Shown piece by piece: positions 51,733 through 59,251 of a stretch of 64,000 bases of DNA. Within the stretch, counting starts at the first letter, position 1, and each line of letters starts with the position of its first letter. Below the pieces are notes generated by a model. It was not told the DNA's origin. It saw only the letters and a list, made by a program, of their open reading frames with translations, and ran no database searches. This DNA is from Variovorax sp. OK212 (GTDB lineage: Bacteria > Pseudomonadota > Gammaproteobacteria > Burkholderiales > Burkholderiaceae_C), in the NCBI RefSeq assembly GCF_900112425.1, contig NZ_FOLP01000003.1, forward strand, positions 372,001 through 436,000. Reading direction: 5' to 3'. A program made the translations under genes and the position numbers.

Positions 51733-52437
51733 ATGCACACACCCACCGCCATGCCCCACTTGCCGAGCCAACCGCCGAGCCAGATGCCGAGCGGCCCGCC
51801 GAGCTACCCGCGCGCCGTGCTGTTCGACCTGCTCACCGCGCTGCTCGATTCCTGGACCGTCTGGAACGCCGCCGCCGGCTCCGAGGACAAGGGCCGCACC
51901 TGGCGCGCCGAGTACCTGCGGCTCACCTACGGCTGCGGCGCGTACGTGCCCTACGAGCAACTGGTGAAAGACGCCGCGCGCAACACCGGCATGGCCGCAT
52001 CGGCCCCAGACGCGCTCGACGCGCAGTGGGACACGCTGCCCGTGTGGGACGGCGCGCGCGAGCTGCTGCTGGCGCTCAAGCCGCACTGCAGGCTGGCCGT
52101 GGTCACCAACTGTTCGGCCCGGCTCGGTCACCGCGCGGCGGCGCGGCTGGGCATCGACTGGGACGTGGTCGTCACCTCGGAAGAGGCCGGCTTCTACAAG
52201 CCCGACCCGCGCCCGTACCAGCTGGCGCTCCAGCGCCTGGGCGTGCAGGCGCAAGACGCCGCCTTCGTGGCCGGCTCGGGCTACGACATGTTCGGCACGT
52301 CGGCAGTGGGCCTGCGCACCTATTGGCACAACCGCGTGGGCCTGTCGTTGCCGCAGGGCGCGCCGTCGCCCGAGCTGCAAGGTGCCACGCTCGCGCCGGC
52401 GCTGCAGTGGCTGCAGGCCTTCGGGAGCAAGGCATGA
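51733..52437 (+). CDS. HAD hydrolase, haloacid-dehalogenase type
   Basis: A 234-aa HAD protein. The nucleophile Asp lies in AVLFDLLTALLD near 28-39, motif II in LAVVTNCSARLG near 118, the Lys in GFYKPDPRPYQLAL near 152 and the acidic pair of motif IV near GSGYDMFG. The Pro/Ser-rich first 24 residues are extra. The motif order resembles 2-haloacid dehalogenases and related phosphatases. Its stop overlaps the next gene. Confidence 0.8.
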   Translation: MHTPTAMPHLPSQPPSQMPSGPPSYPRAVLFDLLTALLDSWTVWNAAAGSEDKGRTWRAEYLRLTYGCGAYVPYEQLVKDAARNTGMAASAPDALDAQWDTLPVWDGARELLLALKPHCRLAVVTNCSARLGHRAAARLGIDWDVVVTSEEAGFYKPDPRPYQLALQRLGVQAQDAAFVAGSGYDMFGTSAVGLRTYWHNRVGLSLPQGAPSPELQGATLAPALQWLQAFGSKA

Positions 52438-53432
52438 AGCGGGCCGTGCTTTTGCGCGGCGTGTTCGCACTGGCGGCGGCATTCGCGCTGCATGCGCCGG
52501 CCATGTCGCAAACGGCGAACGCCTTTCCGCAACGCCCCGTGACGCTGATCGTGCCGTTCCCGCCCGGCGGCCCCAGCGACGCGCTGGCGCGCGGCTTCGC
52601 GCTGCACATGGGCAAAAAGCTGGGCCAGAGCGTGATCATCGAGAACGTGGCGGGGGCGGGCGGCACCATCGGCCTCACCAAGGTCGCGAAGGCCGCGCCC
52701 GACGGCTACACGCTCGGCTTCGGCACCATCGGCACGCACGTGGCCAACGTGGCGCTGTACAAGAAGCTGCCCTACGACCCCGAGAAAGACTTCCTGCCCG
52801 TGGGCCTCGCGGGGTCCGCGCCCATGCTGCTGCTGGCGCGCGCCGACCTGCCGGCCAGCAACCTCAAGGAGTTCGTCGCATGGCTGGGCACGAACAAGGC
52901 CAAGGCCAAGGCCTCCTTCGGCAGCGCGGGCGTGGGGTCGATCTCGCACTACGGCTGCGTGCTGCTGCTGTCGGCGCTGAAGCAGAACGTGGCGCACATT
53001 CCCTACAAGGGCGTGGCGCCGGCCATGAACGACCTGATGGGCGGGCAGACCGACTTCATGTGCGACCAGACCACCACCGCGCTGCCGCAGGTGGCGGGCG
53101 GCAAGATCAAGGCGCTGGCCGTGCTGTCTTCCACGCGGCTGCCGCAGCTGCCGAACACAGGCACGGCCGCCGAGGCGGGCCTGGCGCTCGACGTGCGCGC
53201 CTGGAACGCCATCTTCGCGCCGCGCGGCACGCCCGAGCCCGCCATGGCGCGCCTGCGCGCCGCGCTGGCCGACGCCGCGGCCGACCCCGAATTCCGCAGG
53301 CAGATGCAGGCCGTGGGCGTCGACCTGCCCGCCGCCGATGCGCTGCAGCCCGCGGCCGTGTCCGCACTCATCGCCCGCGGCTTGCGCGACGATGTGCCCG
53401 CGCTCAAGGCCAAGGGCGAGTACCTCGATTGA
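52434..53432 (+). CDS. Bug-family periplasmic binding protein (TctC-like)
   Basis: A 332-aa exported protein with a 24-residue signal (ending APAMSQ). The Bug signature is seen: RPVTLIVPFPPGGPSDALAR near 36, ENVAGAGGTIG near 70, and HIPYKGVAPAMNDLMGGQ near 183. Bug proteins bind carboxylates or amino acids, often without a linked transporter. ATGA overlap with the HAD gene and 11 bases to the aldolase gene place all three in one operon. Confidence 0.9.
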   Translation: MKRAVLLRGVFALAAAFALHAPAMSQTANAFPQRPVTLIVPFPPGGPSDALARGFALHMGKKLGQSVIIENVAGAGGTIGLTKVAKAAPDGYTLGFGTIGTHVANVALYKKLPYDPEKDFLPVGLAGSAPMLLLARADLPASNLKEFVAWLGTNKAKAKASFGSAGVGSISHYGCVLLLSALKQNVAHIPYKGVAPAMNDLMGGQTDFMCDQTTTALPQVAGGKIKALAVLSSTRLPQLPNTGTAAEAGLALDVRAWNAIFAPRGTPEPAMARLRAALADAAADPEFRRQMQAVGVDLPAADALQPAAVSALIARGLRDDVPALKAKGEYLD

Positions 53433-53443
53433 ACGACCACGAC

Positions 53444-54622
53444 ATGAACAACCAAAACCTGGACGCTCTCCATACCCTTGACACCCCGGCGGCCCTGATC
53501 GACCGCTCGCGCATGCAGCACAACATCGCGCGCATGCAGCAGCACATGAACGCATTGGGCGTGCGCTTTCGCCCGCATGTGAAGACCACCAAGTGCATCG
53601 ACGTCGCCAGGGCGCAGCGCGACGCCGGCGCGCAAGGCATCACCGTGTCCACGCTGAAGGAGGCCGAGCAGTTCTTCGCGCAGGGCTTCACCGACATCCT
53701 GTACGCCGTCGGCATGGCGCCGCACCGGCTGCAGCACGCGCTGGAACTGCGCCGGCGCGGCTGTGCGCTGGGCATCATCACCGACGGTGTCGAGTCGGCG
53801 CGCGCCATCGCGGCGTTCGGCAAGGCCAACGGCGAGGCGTTCGACGTGCTGATCGAGGTCGACACCGACGGCCACCGCTCCGGCATTCGCCCGGAGGAGG
53901 GCGCGCTGCTCGACGTGGCGCGCGTGCTGCATGAAGGCGGCATGCACCTGCGCGGCGTGATGACGCACGCGGGCTCCAGCTACGAGCTCGACACGCCCGA
54001 AGCCCTGCGCGCCATGGCCGAGCAGGAACGGTCGGGTTGCGTGCTGGCCGCGCAGCGCTTGCGCGACGCGGGCTTGCCGTGCGAGGTGGTCAGCGTGGGC
54101 TCCACGCCCACCGCGCTGATGGCCGAGGCACTCGACGGCGTGACCGAGGTGCGCGCCGGCGTGTACGTGTTCTTCGACCTGGTGATACGCAACGTGGGGG
54201 TGTGCACCGAGGGCGACATTGCCCTGAGCGTGCTCACCACCGTGATCGGCCACCAGGCCGAGAAGGGCTGGGCCATCGTCGATGCGGGCTGGATGGCGAT
54301 GAGCCGCGACCGCGGCACCCAGAAGCAGAAGCGCGACTTCGGCTACGGGCAGGTCTGCACGGTGGACGGCACCGTGCTCGACGGCTATGTGCTGAGCGGC
54401 GCGAACCAGGAGCACGGCATCGTGTCGCGCGAGGGCCAGGATGAGGATGAGGGTGAGGGCAGGGGCGAGGACGACACCGGCATTGCGGCGCGCTTCCCGA
54501 TCGGCACGCGCCTGCGCATCCTGCCGAACCATGCGTGTGCCACGGGCGCGCAATTTCCGGAGTACCACGCCGTGTCCGAAGCGGGCGAGGTGCAGACCTG
54601 GGCCCGTTTTCACGGTTGGTAA
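53444..54622 (+). CDS. D-threonine aldolase/D-serine dehydratase-like PLP enzyme
   Basis: A 392-aa fold-type III PLP enzyme. The cofactor Lys is K47 in RPHVKTTK, and the C-terminal metal site is LPNHACATGAQF with H and C. The family cleaves D-beta-hydroxyamino acids to glycine plus aldehyde or deaminates D-serine. An acidic insertion EDEGEGRGEDD near residue 330, encoded by GAG/GAT-type repeats, is unusual. A TTG start at 53429, in the Bug gene stop, is an alternative. With the dehalogenase and Bug genes it suggests uptake and breakdown of a D-amino acid derivative. Confidence 0.85.
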   Translation: MNNQNLDALHTLDTPAALIDRSRMQHNIARMQQHMNALGVRFRPHVKTTKCIDVARAQRDAGAQGITVSTLKEAEQFFAQGFTDILYAVGMAPHRLQHALELRRRGCALGIITDGVESARAIAAFGKANGEAFDVLIEVDTDGHRSGIRPEEGALLDVARVLHEGGMHLRGVMTHAGSSYELDTPEALRAMAEQERSGCVLAAQRLRDAGLPCEVVSVGSTPTALMAEALDGVTEVRAGVYVFFDLVIRNVGVCTEGDIALSVLTTVIGHQAEKGWAIVDAGWMAMSRDRGTQKQKRDFGYGQVCTVDGTVLDGYVLSGANQEHGIVSREGQDEDEGEGRGEDDTGIAARFPIGTRLRILPNHACATGAQFPEYHAVSEAGEVQTWARFHGW

Positions 54623-54659
54623 CACACCGCCTTTTTTTCTTCTGCCGTGAACCGAAGTT

Positions 54660-54690
54660 AGTCGCGCGAACCGCGACTTTCTTGCGTTTT
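54660..54690 (+). terminator. Terminator of the aldolase operon
   Basis: A 7-bp stem AGTCGCG / CGCGACT with loop CGAAC, followed by a T-rich stretch TTTCTTGCGTTTT. It lies 38 bases after the aldolase stop. Confidence 0.6.
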
Positions 54691-54693
54691 CAG

Positions 54694-54722
54694 TTCACGC
54701 GCCGCGCGCTCTCTTCTCTAAA
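54694..54722 (+). promoter_or_regulatory. Promoter of the 100-aa gene or leader RNA
   Basis: TTCACG (54694-54699), a 17-base spacer and TCTAAA (54717-54722), just after the terminator. Transcription would start near 54729, about 217 bases before the next ATG. Confidence 0.45.
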
Positions 54723-54945
54723 GTGGATGCCCCTGACACCCAAAGCCCCACCCAGCGGGCAAGGAAGGCATCGCACCCAAGCACCCCCTGAACGACCGAT
54801 CCCGCTTCGCTTGCGGCGGGTCGCCGGTGCCACGTGCCCACGTGCACCGGTGCGAACGCAGGCACAAAAGGCGACGGCCGGGGCGCAAGAACACCCCAGC
54901 CGTCTAACCACTTGACGTGCCAAACCTTGGAAGAGAGCACACCGC

Positions 54946-55248
54946 ATGGCTGCCAAGACTATAGCCCGGCGTCGCACGCCGGTACCCCCGAACGCAGGGG
55001 GCCCCTCCCACACCAACGCCGATGGCGTTTCCGACCTCTCCGATCGCCTGGAGGACAAGATCACCCAGCTCACCGCGCTGCTGTGGTCCAGCCACGGCGA
55101 CGGCACCCGATGGGGCGAGACCGAAGCACTGCGGTACATCGACCGCGTCTTCTGGCTCTCGTGGCAGATGGCCGATGAGATCGAGGCGCTGTTCCAGCAG
55201 TGCACGGCCGAATGGCAGGCGCGCCTGGAGGCACTGAAGCCGAACTGA
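54946..55248 (+). CDS. Conserved-looking 100-aa protein, unknown function
   Basis: A 100-aa soluble protein: a basic, Pro-rich tail (about 30 residues), then helices rich in acidic residues, Leu and Trp (DRLEDKITQLTALLWSS; YIDRVFWLSWQMADEIEALF). The region after residue 30 looks like a compact helical hairpin. GGAAGAGAG lies about ten bases upstream. It is preceded by a long structured leader and stands alone. No family is recognised. Confidence 0.6.
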   Translation: MAAKTIARRRTPVPPNAGGPSHTNADGVSDLSDRLEDKITQLTALLWSSHGDGTRWGETEALRYIDRVFWLSWQMADEIEALFQQCTAEWQARLEALKPN

Positions 55249-55366
55249 AGCCGCGCTGAAACCCCGTTGGAAAGAGCTTGATCGAAGGACTGGCGCAACA
55301 CGTTGCGCCAGTCCTTCCCCAGCACCGCGCCTTCGCCAGGCAACAGCCCGTGCGACGAAGACGCCG

Positions 55367-56497
55367 CTACACCGAAACGCCGTGCGCAGGAAACCGCAGC
55401 GTGAACACCGTCCCGGTGTCCGAAGCCGAGGTCACTTCCATCGTTCCGCCGTGCGCCTTCGCAATCTCGTTCACGATGAAAAGACCCAGCCCCACGCTGC
55501 GCGCCGAGCTGCCTTCGGCCGCCCCGCGCACCATCGGCTCGAACACCGTGGCCAGCATATGGGGCGGAATCGGTTCGCCCTCGTTGCGCACCGACACCAT
55601 CGCGGCCGGCCCGTCGATTTCCGAGCGCACGACGATGGGCGTGCCGCCGCGGCCATAAGCGGCCGCATTGCTCACGAGGTTGCCGATGAGCTGCGCCAGC
55701 CGGTCCGTGTCGGCCACGCACTCGCCCGGCCCGTGCGAAAGGTGCGTGATCTCCCGGTCCGGAAAGGCCAGCATCAGCTCGTCGATCGCATGCGCCGTGA
55801 CCTCGTGCAGGTCGACGGCGCCCAGCTTCACGTTCAGGCCCTTGCCCACGCGCGCCTGCGTGAAGTCCAGCAGTTCCTCGATGAGGCGCTGCGCGCGCTC
55901 GGCCGAGTTGCGCACGTGGCCCAGCACGCGCACGCGCCGCTCGTTCTCGGTGCGCCCGAGCAGCTGCAGCCCCATGAGGATGGCGGACAGCGGGTTGCGC
56001 AGGTCGTGGCTCACGATGCCCACCATCTGCTCGGCGAACAGCGCGCGGTCCATCAGCAGGCGCTGCGCTTCGCGCTCGGCCTCCAGCAGCGCGTCGGCCT
56101 TCTTGCGCGCGCTCATGAGCTCGCGCTCGTAGCGGTTGCGGTCTTCGGCCACGAAGGCGGCGATCTCGTCGAACTCGCCTTCCGCGCGCTTGCGCCGGCG
56201 CGCGTTCAGGATCATCGGAATGTTCTTGCCGTCGCGGTGGCGCACGTCGAACTTCACCTCGGCCAGCGAGCCCTGCATCTGCAGGGCCGGCGCCCAGTGT
56301 GTCTGGTGGAAGATGCGCCCGCCCATGGTGAACAGGTCTTGAATGCGCTTCTGGCCGACGAGCGCTTCGCGCGCCACGCCGATCCACTCGCAGAAGGTCG
56401 CGTTGACCTTGAGGATGGTGCCGTCCAGCGCGGTCACCAGCAGACCGCAGGGCGCCTCGTCCAGGAGGTCGCCGGGCTCGGGCAGGGCGCCGGTCAT
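55367..56497 (-). CDS. PAS-domain sensor histidine kinase
   Basis: A 376-aa cytoplasmic kinase with no membrane span. A PAS domain covers about 12-118 (GTILKVNATFCEWIG), then a coiled coil to 155, the His phosphoacceptor H164 in IVSHDLRNPL, and the ATPase domain with LIGNLVSNAAAYGRGG near 270 and GLGLFIVNEIAKAHGG near 345. It overlaps the RsbQ-like hydrolase gene by four bases. RsbQ-type hydrolases give small ligands to PAS partners in other bacteria, so the hydrolase probably supplies the signal. No response regulator is adjacent. Confidence 0.87.
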   Translation of the reverse strand: MTGALPEPGDLLDEAPCGLLVTALDGTILKVNATFCEWIGVAREALVGQKRIQDLFTMGGRIFHQTHWAPALQMQGSLAEVKFDVRHRDGKNIPMILNARRRKRAEGEFDEIAAFVAEDRNRYERELMSARKKADALLEAEREAQRLLMDRALFAEQMVGIVSHDLRNPLSAILMGLQLLGRTENERRVRVLGHVRNSAERAQRLIEELLDFTQARVGKGLNVKLGAVDLHEVTAHAIDELMLAFPDREITHLSHGPGECVADTDRLAQLIGNLVSNAAAYGRGGTPIVVRSEIDGPAAMVSVRNEGEPIPPHMLATVFEPMVRGAAEGSSARSVGLGLFIVNEIAKAHGGTMEVTSASDTGTVFTLRFPAHGVSV

Positions 56498-57333
56498 TGG
56501 CCCCGGGTGGGTTCGAGGGCGCCGCCGACCGGCAGGTCGAGCGCGTCGAGAAACTCCTCGATCGCGTCGCAGCTCGCGCCCGGCGCACTCAGGTGCGGGC
56601 AATGGCCGGTGTTCGCCACCACGCGCAGGGTGCCGCGCGGCAGCGTGCGCTGCATGTACTCGCCCACGGCCACGGGCGCGATCAGGTCCTCCGACGACTG
56701 GATCACCAGCGTGGGCGTCTGCAGCTTGGCCACATCCTCGCGGTTGTCCGAAAGAAAGGTCGCCTTGGCGAACTGCTTGGCAATCTCGGGGTCGGTGCGG
56801 CAGAAGCTGGCCGTGAGCTCGGCGCCGAGCTCGGGCCGCTCCGGCACGCCCATGATCGCGGGCGCCATGCTGCTGGCCCAGCCGAGGTAGTTGCTTTCGA
56901 GCGTGTCGAGCAGCGAGTCGATGTCCTCGCGCGTGAAGCCGCCGGTGTAGTCGCCGTCGTTGATGTAGCAGGGCGACGGGCCGATCATCATGTGCGCCGC
57001 AAAGGTGCCCGGGGCCTTGAGGTCGGCGAGCATGCCGATCATCGCGCTCACCGAGTGGCCGACGAACAGCACGGGGCCGCGGCCGAACGCGTGGGCAATC
57101 TCCAGCAGGTCGTCGGCGTAGCCCTGGAGGCTCGCGTACTTCGTCTTGTCGTAGGCGCCCAGGTCGGACTGGCCCGAGCCGACGAGGTCGAAGGTGACCA
57201 CGCGGTGGCGTTCGGCAAACCGGGGCGCCATGAAGCGCCACATGTTCTGGTCGCAGCCGAAGCCGTGTGCGAAGACCATCGTCCGGTCCCCGCCGCCGAG
57301 GACCTGGATGTTGTTGCGCTGCTGGATGTTCAT
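56494..57333 (-). CDS. RsbQ-like alpha/beta hydrolase
   Basis: A 279-aa hydrolase of the RsbQ/D14/KAI2 family. The catalytic Ser is S94 in VGHSVSAMIG, Asp in QSSEDLIAPV near 218 and His in ANTGHCPHLSAP near 247, matching RsbQ spacing. In Bacillus RsbQ acts with the PAS phosphatase RsbP in the energy-stress pathway. Here it is coupled by an ATGA overlap to a PAS histidine kinase. Its own substrate or ligand is unknown. Confidence 0.88.
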   Translation of the reverse strand: MNIQQRNNIQVLGGGDRTMVFAHGFGCDQNMWRFMAPRFAERHRVVTFDLVGSGQSDLGAYDKTKYASLQGYADDLLEIAHAFGRGPVLFVGHSVSAMIGMLADLKAPGTFAAHMMIGPSPCYINDGDYTGGFTREDIDSLLDTLESNYLGWASSMAPAIMGVPERPELGAELTASFCRTDPEIAKQFAKATFLSDNREDVAKLQTPTLVIQSSEDLIAPVAVGEYMQRTLPRGTLRVVANTGHCPHLSAPGASCDAIEEFLDALDLPVGGALEPTRGQ

Positions 57334-57410
57334 GGAGCCGCCGTCAAGATCGCGAAAAAGGGGTCTATTTTGCGCGCGGAGGCCATGGCCGTCGTTGGCG
57401 GGGGCGAATG

Positions 57411-57779
57411 CTACTGCGCCTGCGGGTCGAAGTAGGCCTCCCACGAACCGTCGGTTGCATCGAACTTGCGCGCGGTGTCGAAGGCGGCCATCGCCTCGGC
57501 CTTGGTCGCGCAGCCGAGCAGCGCAACGCCCAGGTTGAAGTAGGTGTTGCGGTCCGTCGAACCCAGGCTTGCGGCGCGCTGGAGCATGGGCACCGCCTCT
57601 TCGTGCCGCGCCTGGTCGCTCAGAACCGCGCCCATGCAGGTCAGCGCCCGAATGTCGTCGGGATGCGCGGCAAGGGCGCTGGCCAGCAATGCCTCGGCCG
57701 AACGCAGGTTCGCGTCCCAGGCCTCGGGCCGGGCCCATATCTCTTCGACCAGCGCGCGGCTCTCGTCTATCTTGTTCAT
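57411..57779 (-). CDS. Small tetratricopeptide-repeat protein
   Basis: A 122-aa soluble protein. Three TPR-like helix pairs cover nearly the whole chain, for example ALAAHPDDIRALTCMGAVLSD and NTYFNLGVALLGCATKAEA. Such repeats bind protein partners. The frame can extend upstream to 57821 (136 aa). It lies on the same strand 77 bases before the RsbQ-like gene and may be cotranscribed with it. Confidence 0.65.
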   Translation of the reverse strand: MNKIDESRALVEEIWARPEAWDANLRSAEALLASALAAHPDDIRALTCMGAVLSDQARHEEAVPMLQRAASLGSTDRNTYFNLGVALLGCATKAEAMAAFDTARKFDATDGSWEAYFDPQAQ

Positions 57780-57887
57780 CGGTCCGTCAACAGGAAGTGG
57801 CTGCGCGTCACATGCTGTCATCAGGGCGCGCGGAGGGAGCGCCGCAGCTTAAACGACGCGGCCCGACAGGAACGACAGGCGCCGCTG

Positions 57888-57930
57888 AATGCGCCACAGG
57901 CCCGTGCAGCACGGCATTCGACCCCGATCC
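57888..57930. repeat. Direct repeat of the manC 3' end, distal copy
   Basis: 43 bases that match 59254-59296 at 36 positions (13 identical bases at one end). On the minus strand it encodes GSNAVLHGPVAH, nearly the ManC C-terminus GSTAVLHAPVAH, but the stop codon is replaced by Ser. It marks one edge of the two-gene membrane/lipoyl island. Confidence 0.75.
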
Positions 57931-57980
57931 AATAGGCCGCTGGTGTGTCGATGTCGGCCCCGTTGCCAGGCACACGGCGT

Positions 57981-58874
57981 TCACTTCGATGCGTCCAATC
58001 GCCTGCGCCGCTCTCGCAGGTACTTCCAAGCGATCTTCATCACGTAGAGAAGGCTCGGCGCAATGAGACAGAAGGCGGCGAGATAAGGTGTCGCACTTTC
58101 GATGCTGAAGTTGCCCACACCAGCCAGGACCCCAGCGACCACCGTCGCGACTGTCGCAGCGGATACGCCCAAGAGTCGAACATCTCGACCAGCCAATGCT
58201 GCATCTGTCGGCGAAGTGGAATGCACAGATTTGGCGGACTTGTGGTTTTCCGCTTGGGCATCGGGCGAGGCCCCAGGCACTTCTGGCTGATTCACAGCAG
58301 CGGCATAGCTTGCAAACCCCTCCTCATAGTTCTGATCCTGCACCGGGGCGGCCGCGCCCTCGTACAACTCGTCGTCGGAGGGTTCACCGCCTCTGGTATG
58401 GCCAGAGGCGGCCGCCGAGGAAAGAGCGCTGGCTCCGTCCGAGGTCGTCTGCGCCGCTGCGAGTCCTGGCGTGTCCTCGGTCGCTGGTGGATCGCTTCGC
58501 GGCGTATCTGCAGCCGTGATCCCTGACGGCTTTGTCGTGTCGACGGATCTGCTGGAGATGCCGGCCAGGATCCTCGCTGCTGCGGAAAGCTCAGGTTCAG
58601 TGCCCGCGGTTCCACTCCCCAGCGCCTCAACAGCGTCGGTGTCGATGCGCGCGATAACCTGATTCGAGATCACGGATGCGCCATCGGCCTGGAGAATCTC
58701 TGACAAGACTCCAGCCGAAGGAGCTGGCACTTCGAGCACAACTTTGTCCGTCTCGATCTCAATGAGTATTTCGTCGACCGCGACGGCTTCCCCGGCCTTT
58801 TTCTTCCACCTGAGCATGGTGGCCTCGGCAACCGACTCCGAGAGTTGCGGCACTTTGACCTCTATGACGCTCAT
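57981..58874 (-). CDS. Membrane-anchored lipoyl-domain protein
   Basis: A 297-aa chimera. Residues 3-78 are a lipoyl domain almost identical in style to the one of 2-oxoglutarate dehydrogenase E2 (SucB): VPQLSESVAEATMLRW, and the lipoyl lysine K44 in IEIETDKVVLEVPAPS. Residues about 80-230 are a Ser/Ala/Asp-rich, probably disordered linker, and two spans near 233-255 and 262-283 anchor the protein, which ends in a basic tail KYLRERRRRLDASK. It lacks the E3-binding and acyltransferase domains, so it is not an E2 enzyme. GGAG six bases upstream supports the ATG. It follows the small membrane-protein gene by 22 bases. Role unknown; it could tether or decoy lipoyl-dependent enzymes at the membrane. 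Confidence 0.82.
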   Translation of the reverse strand: MSVIEVKVPQLSESVAEATMLRWKKKAGEAVAVDEILIEIETDKVVLEVPAPSAGVLSEILQADGASVISNQVIARIDTDAVEALGSGTAGTEPELSAAARILAGISSRSVDTTKPSGITAADTPRSDPPATEDTPGLAAAQTTSDGASALSSAAASGHTRGGEPSDDELYEGAAAPVQDQNYEEGFASYAAAVNQPEVPGASPDAQAENHKSAKSVHSTSPTDAALAGRDVRLLGVSAATVATVVAGVLAGVGNFSIESATPYLAAFCLIAPSLLYVMKIAWKYLRERRRRLDASK

Positions 58875-58896
58875 TGGTAGCTCCGCGCTTGCGTTT

Positions 58897-59205
58897 TTAT
58901 TCCGCCAAGAATTGCCGCAGGATCCGAAGGAGGCCGAAGCCTGCCAACAAGGAGAAGCTCGCGATGGCAGAGGCTGAATGAATGCGCTCCGCGAGTTGGA
59001 GAATGACGGGGGTCTCAATCAAATGGTGAGCAATCAAGGAGAACGCCTTGTACAACGCCCAAAGGCCAACCGACACGAAGAAGTCGGCGATCAACTCGAT
59101 GATTGTTTCTCTGGCTTTCGTCCATCCAATCCATACAAACCAAGTCGACAGGATCTTCACAAGACCGTTGTAAAGCCGGGCGGCTTGCTCTGCAGGTTTT
59201 GGCAT
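58897..59205 (-). CDS. Small multi-span membrane protein of the lipoyl island
   Basis: A 102-aa protein with three hydrophobic segments (about 12-30, 36-60, 76-97), the middle one rich in aromatic residues. The DNA is visibly less GC-rich than the surrounding genes, which suggests recent acquisition. It lies between manC and the lipoyl-protein gene on the same strand. No family is recognised; it probably forms a membrane complex with the lipoyl protein. Confidence 0.68.
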   Translation of the reverse strand: MPKPAEQAARLYNGLVKILSTWFVWIGWTKARETIIELIADFFVSVGLWALYKAFSLIAHHLIETPVILQLAERIHSASAIASFSLLAGFGLLRILRQFLAE

Positions 59206-59251
59206 GGGGCACTCGATCGTGCGCTGAAGGTTCTATTCACATGGCTCGCAT

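Larger units (their letters stand above)
54623..54945 (+). other. 323-base intergenic region with structured leader
   Basis: The region holds a terminator-like hairpin (54660-54690), a promoter (54694-54722) and then about 215 bases of leader with two long hairpins: CCGGTG-(c)-CACGTG paired with CACGTG-CACCGG around CC (54824-54850), and GACGGC-(c)-GGGG paired with CCCC-(a)-GCCGTC around a 10-base loop (54873-54904). It may be a structured 5' leader or a separate small RNA. No ORF in it looks real. Confidence 0.5.
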
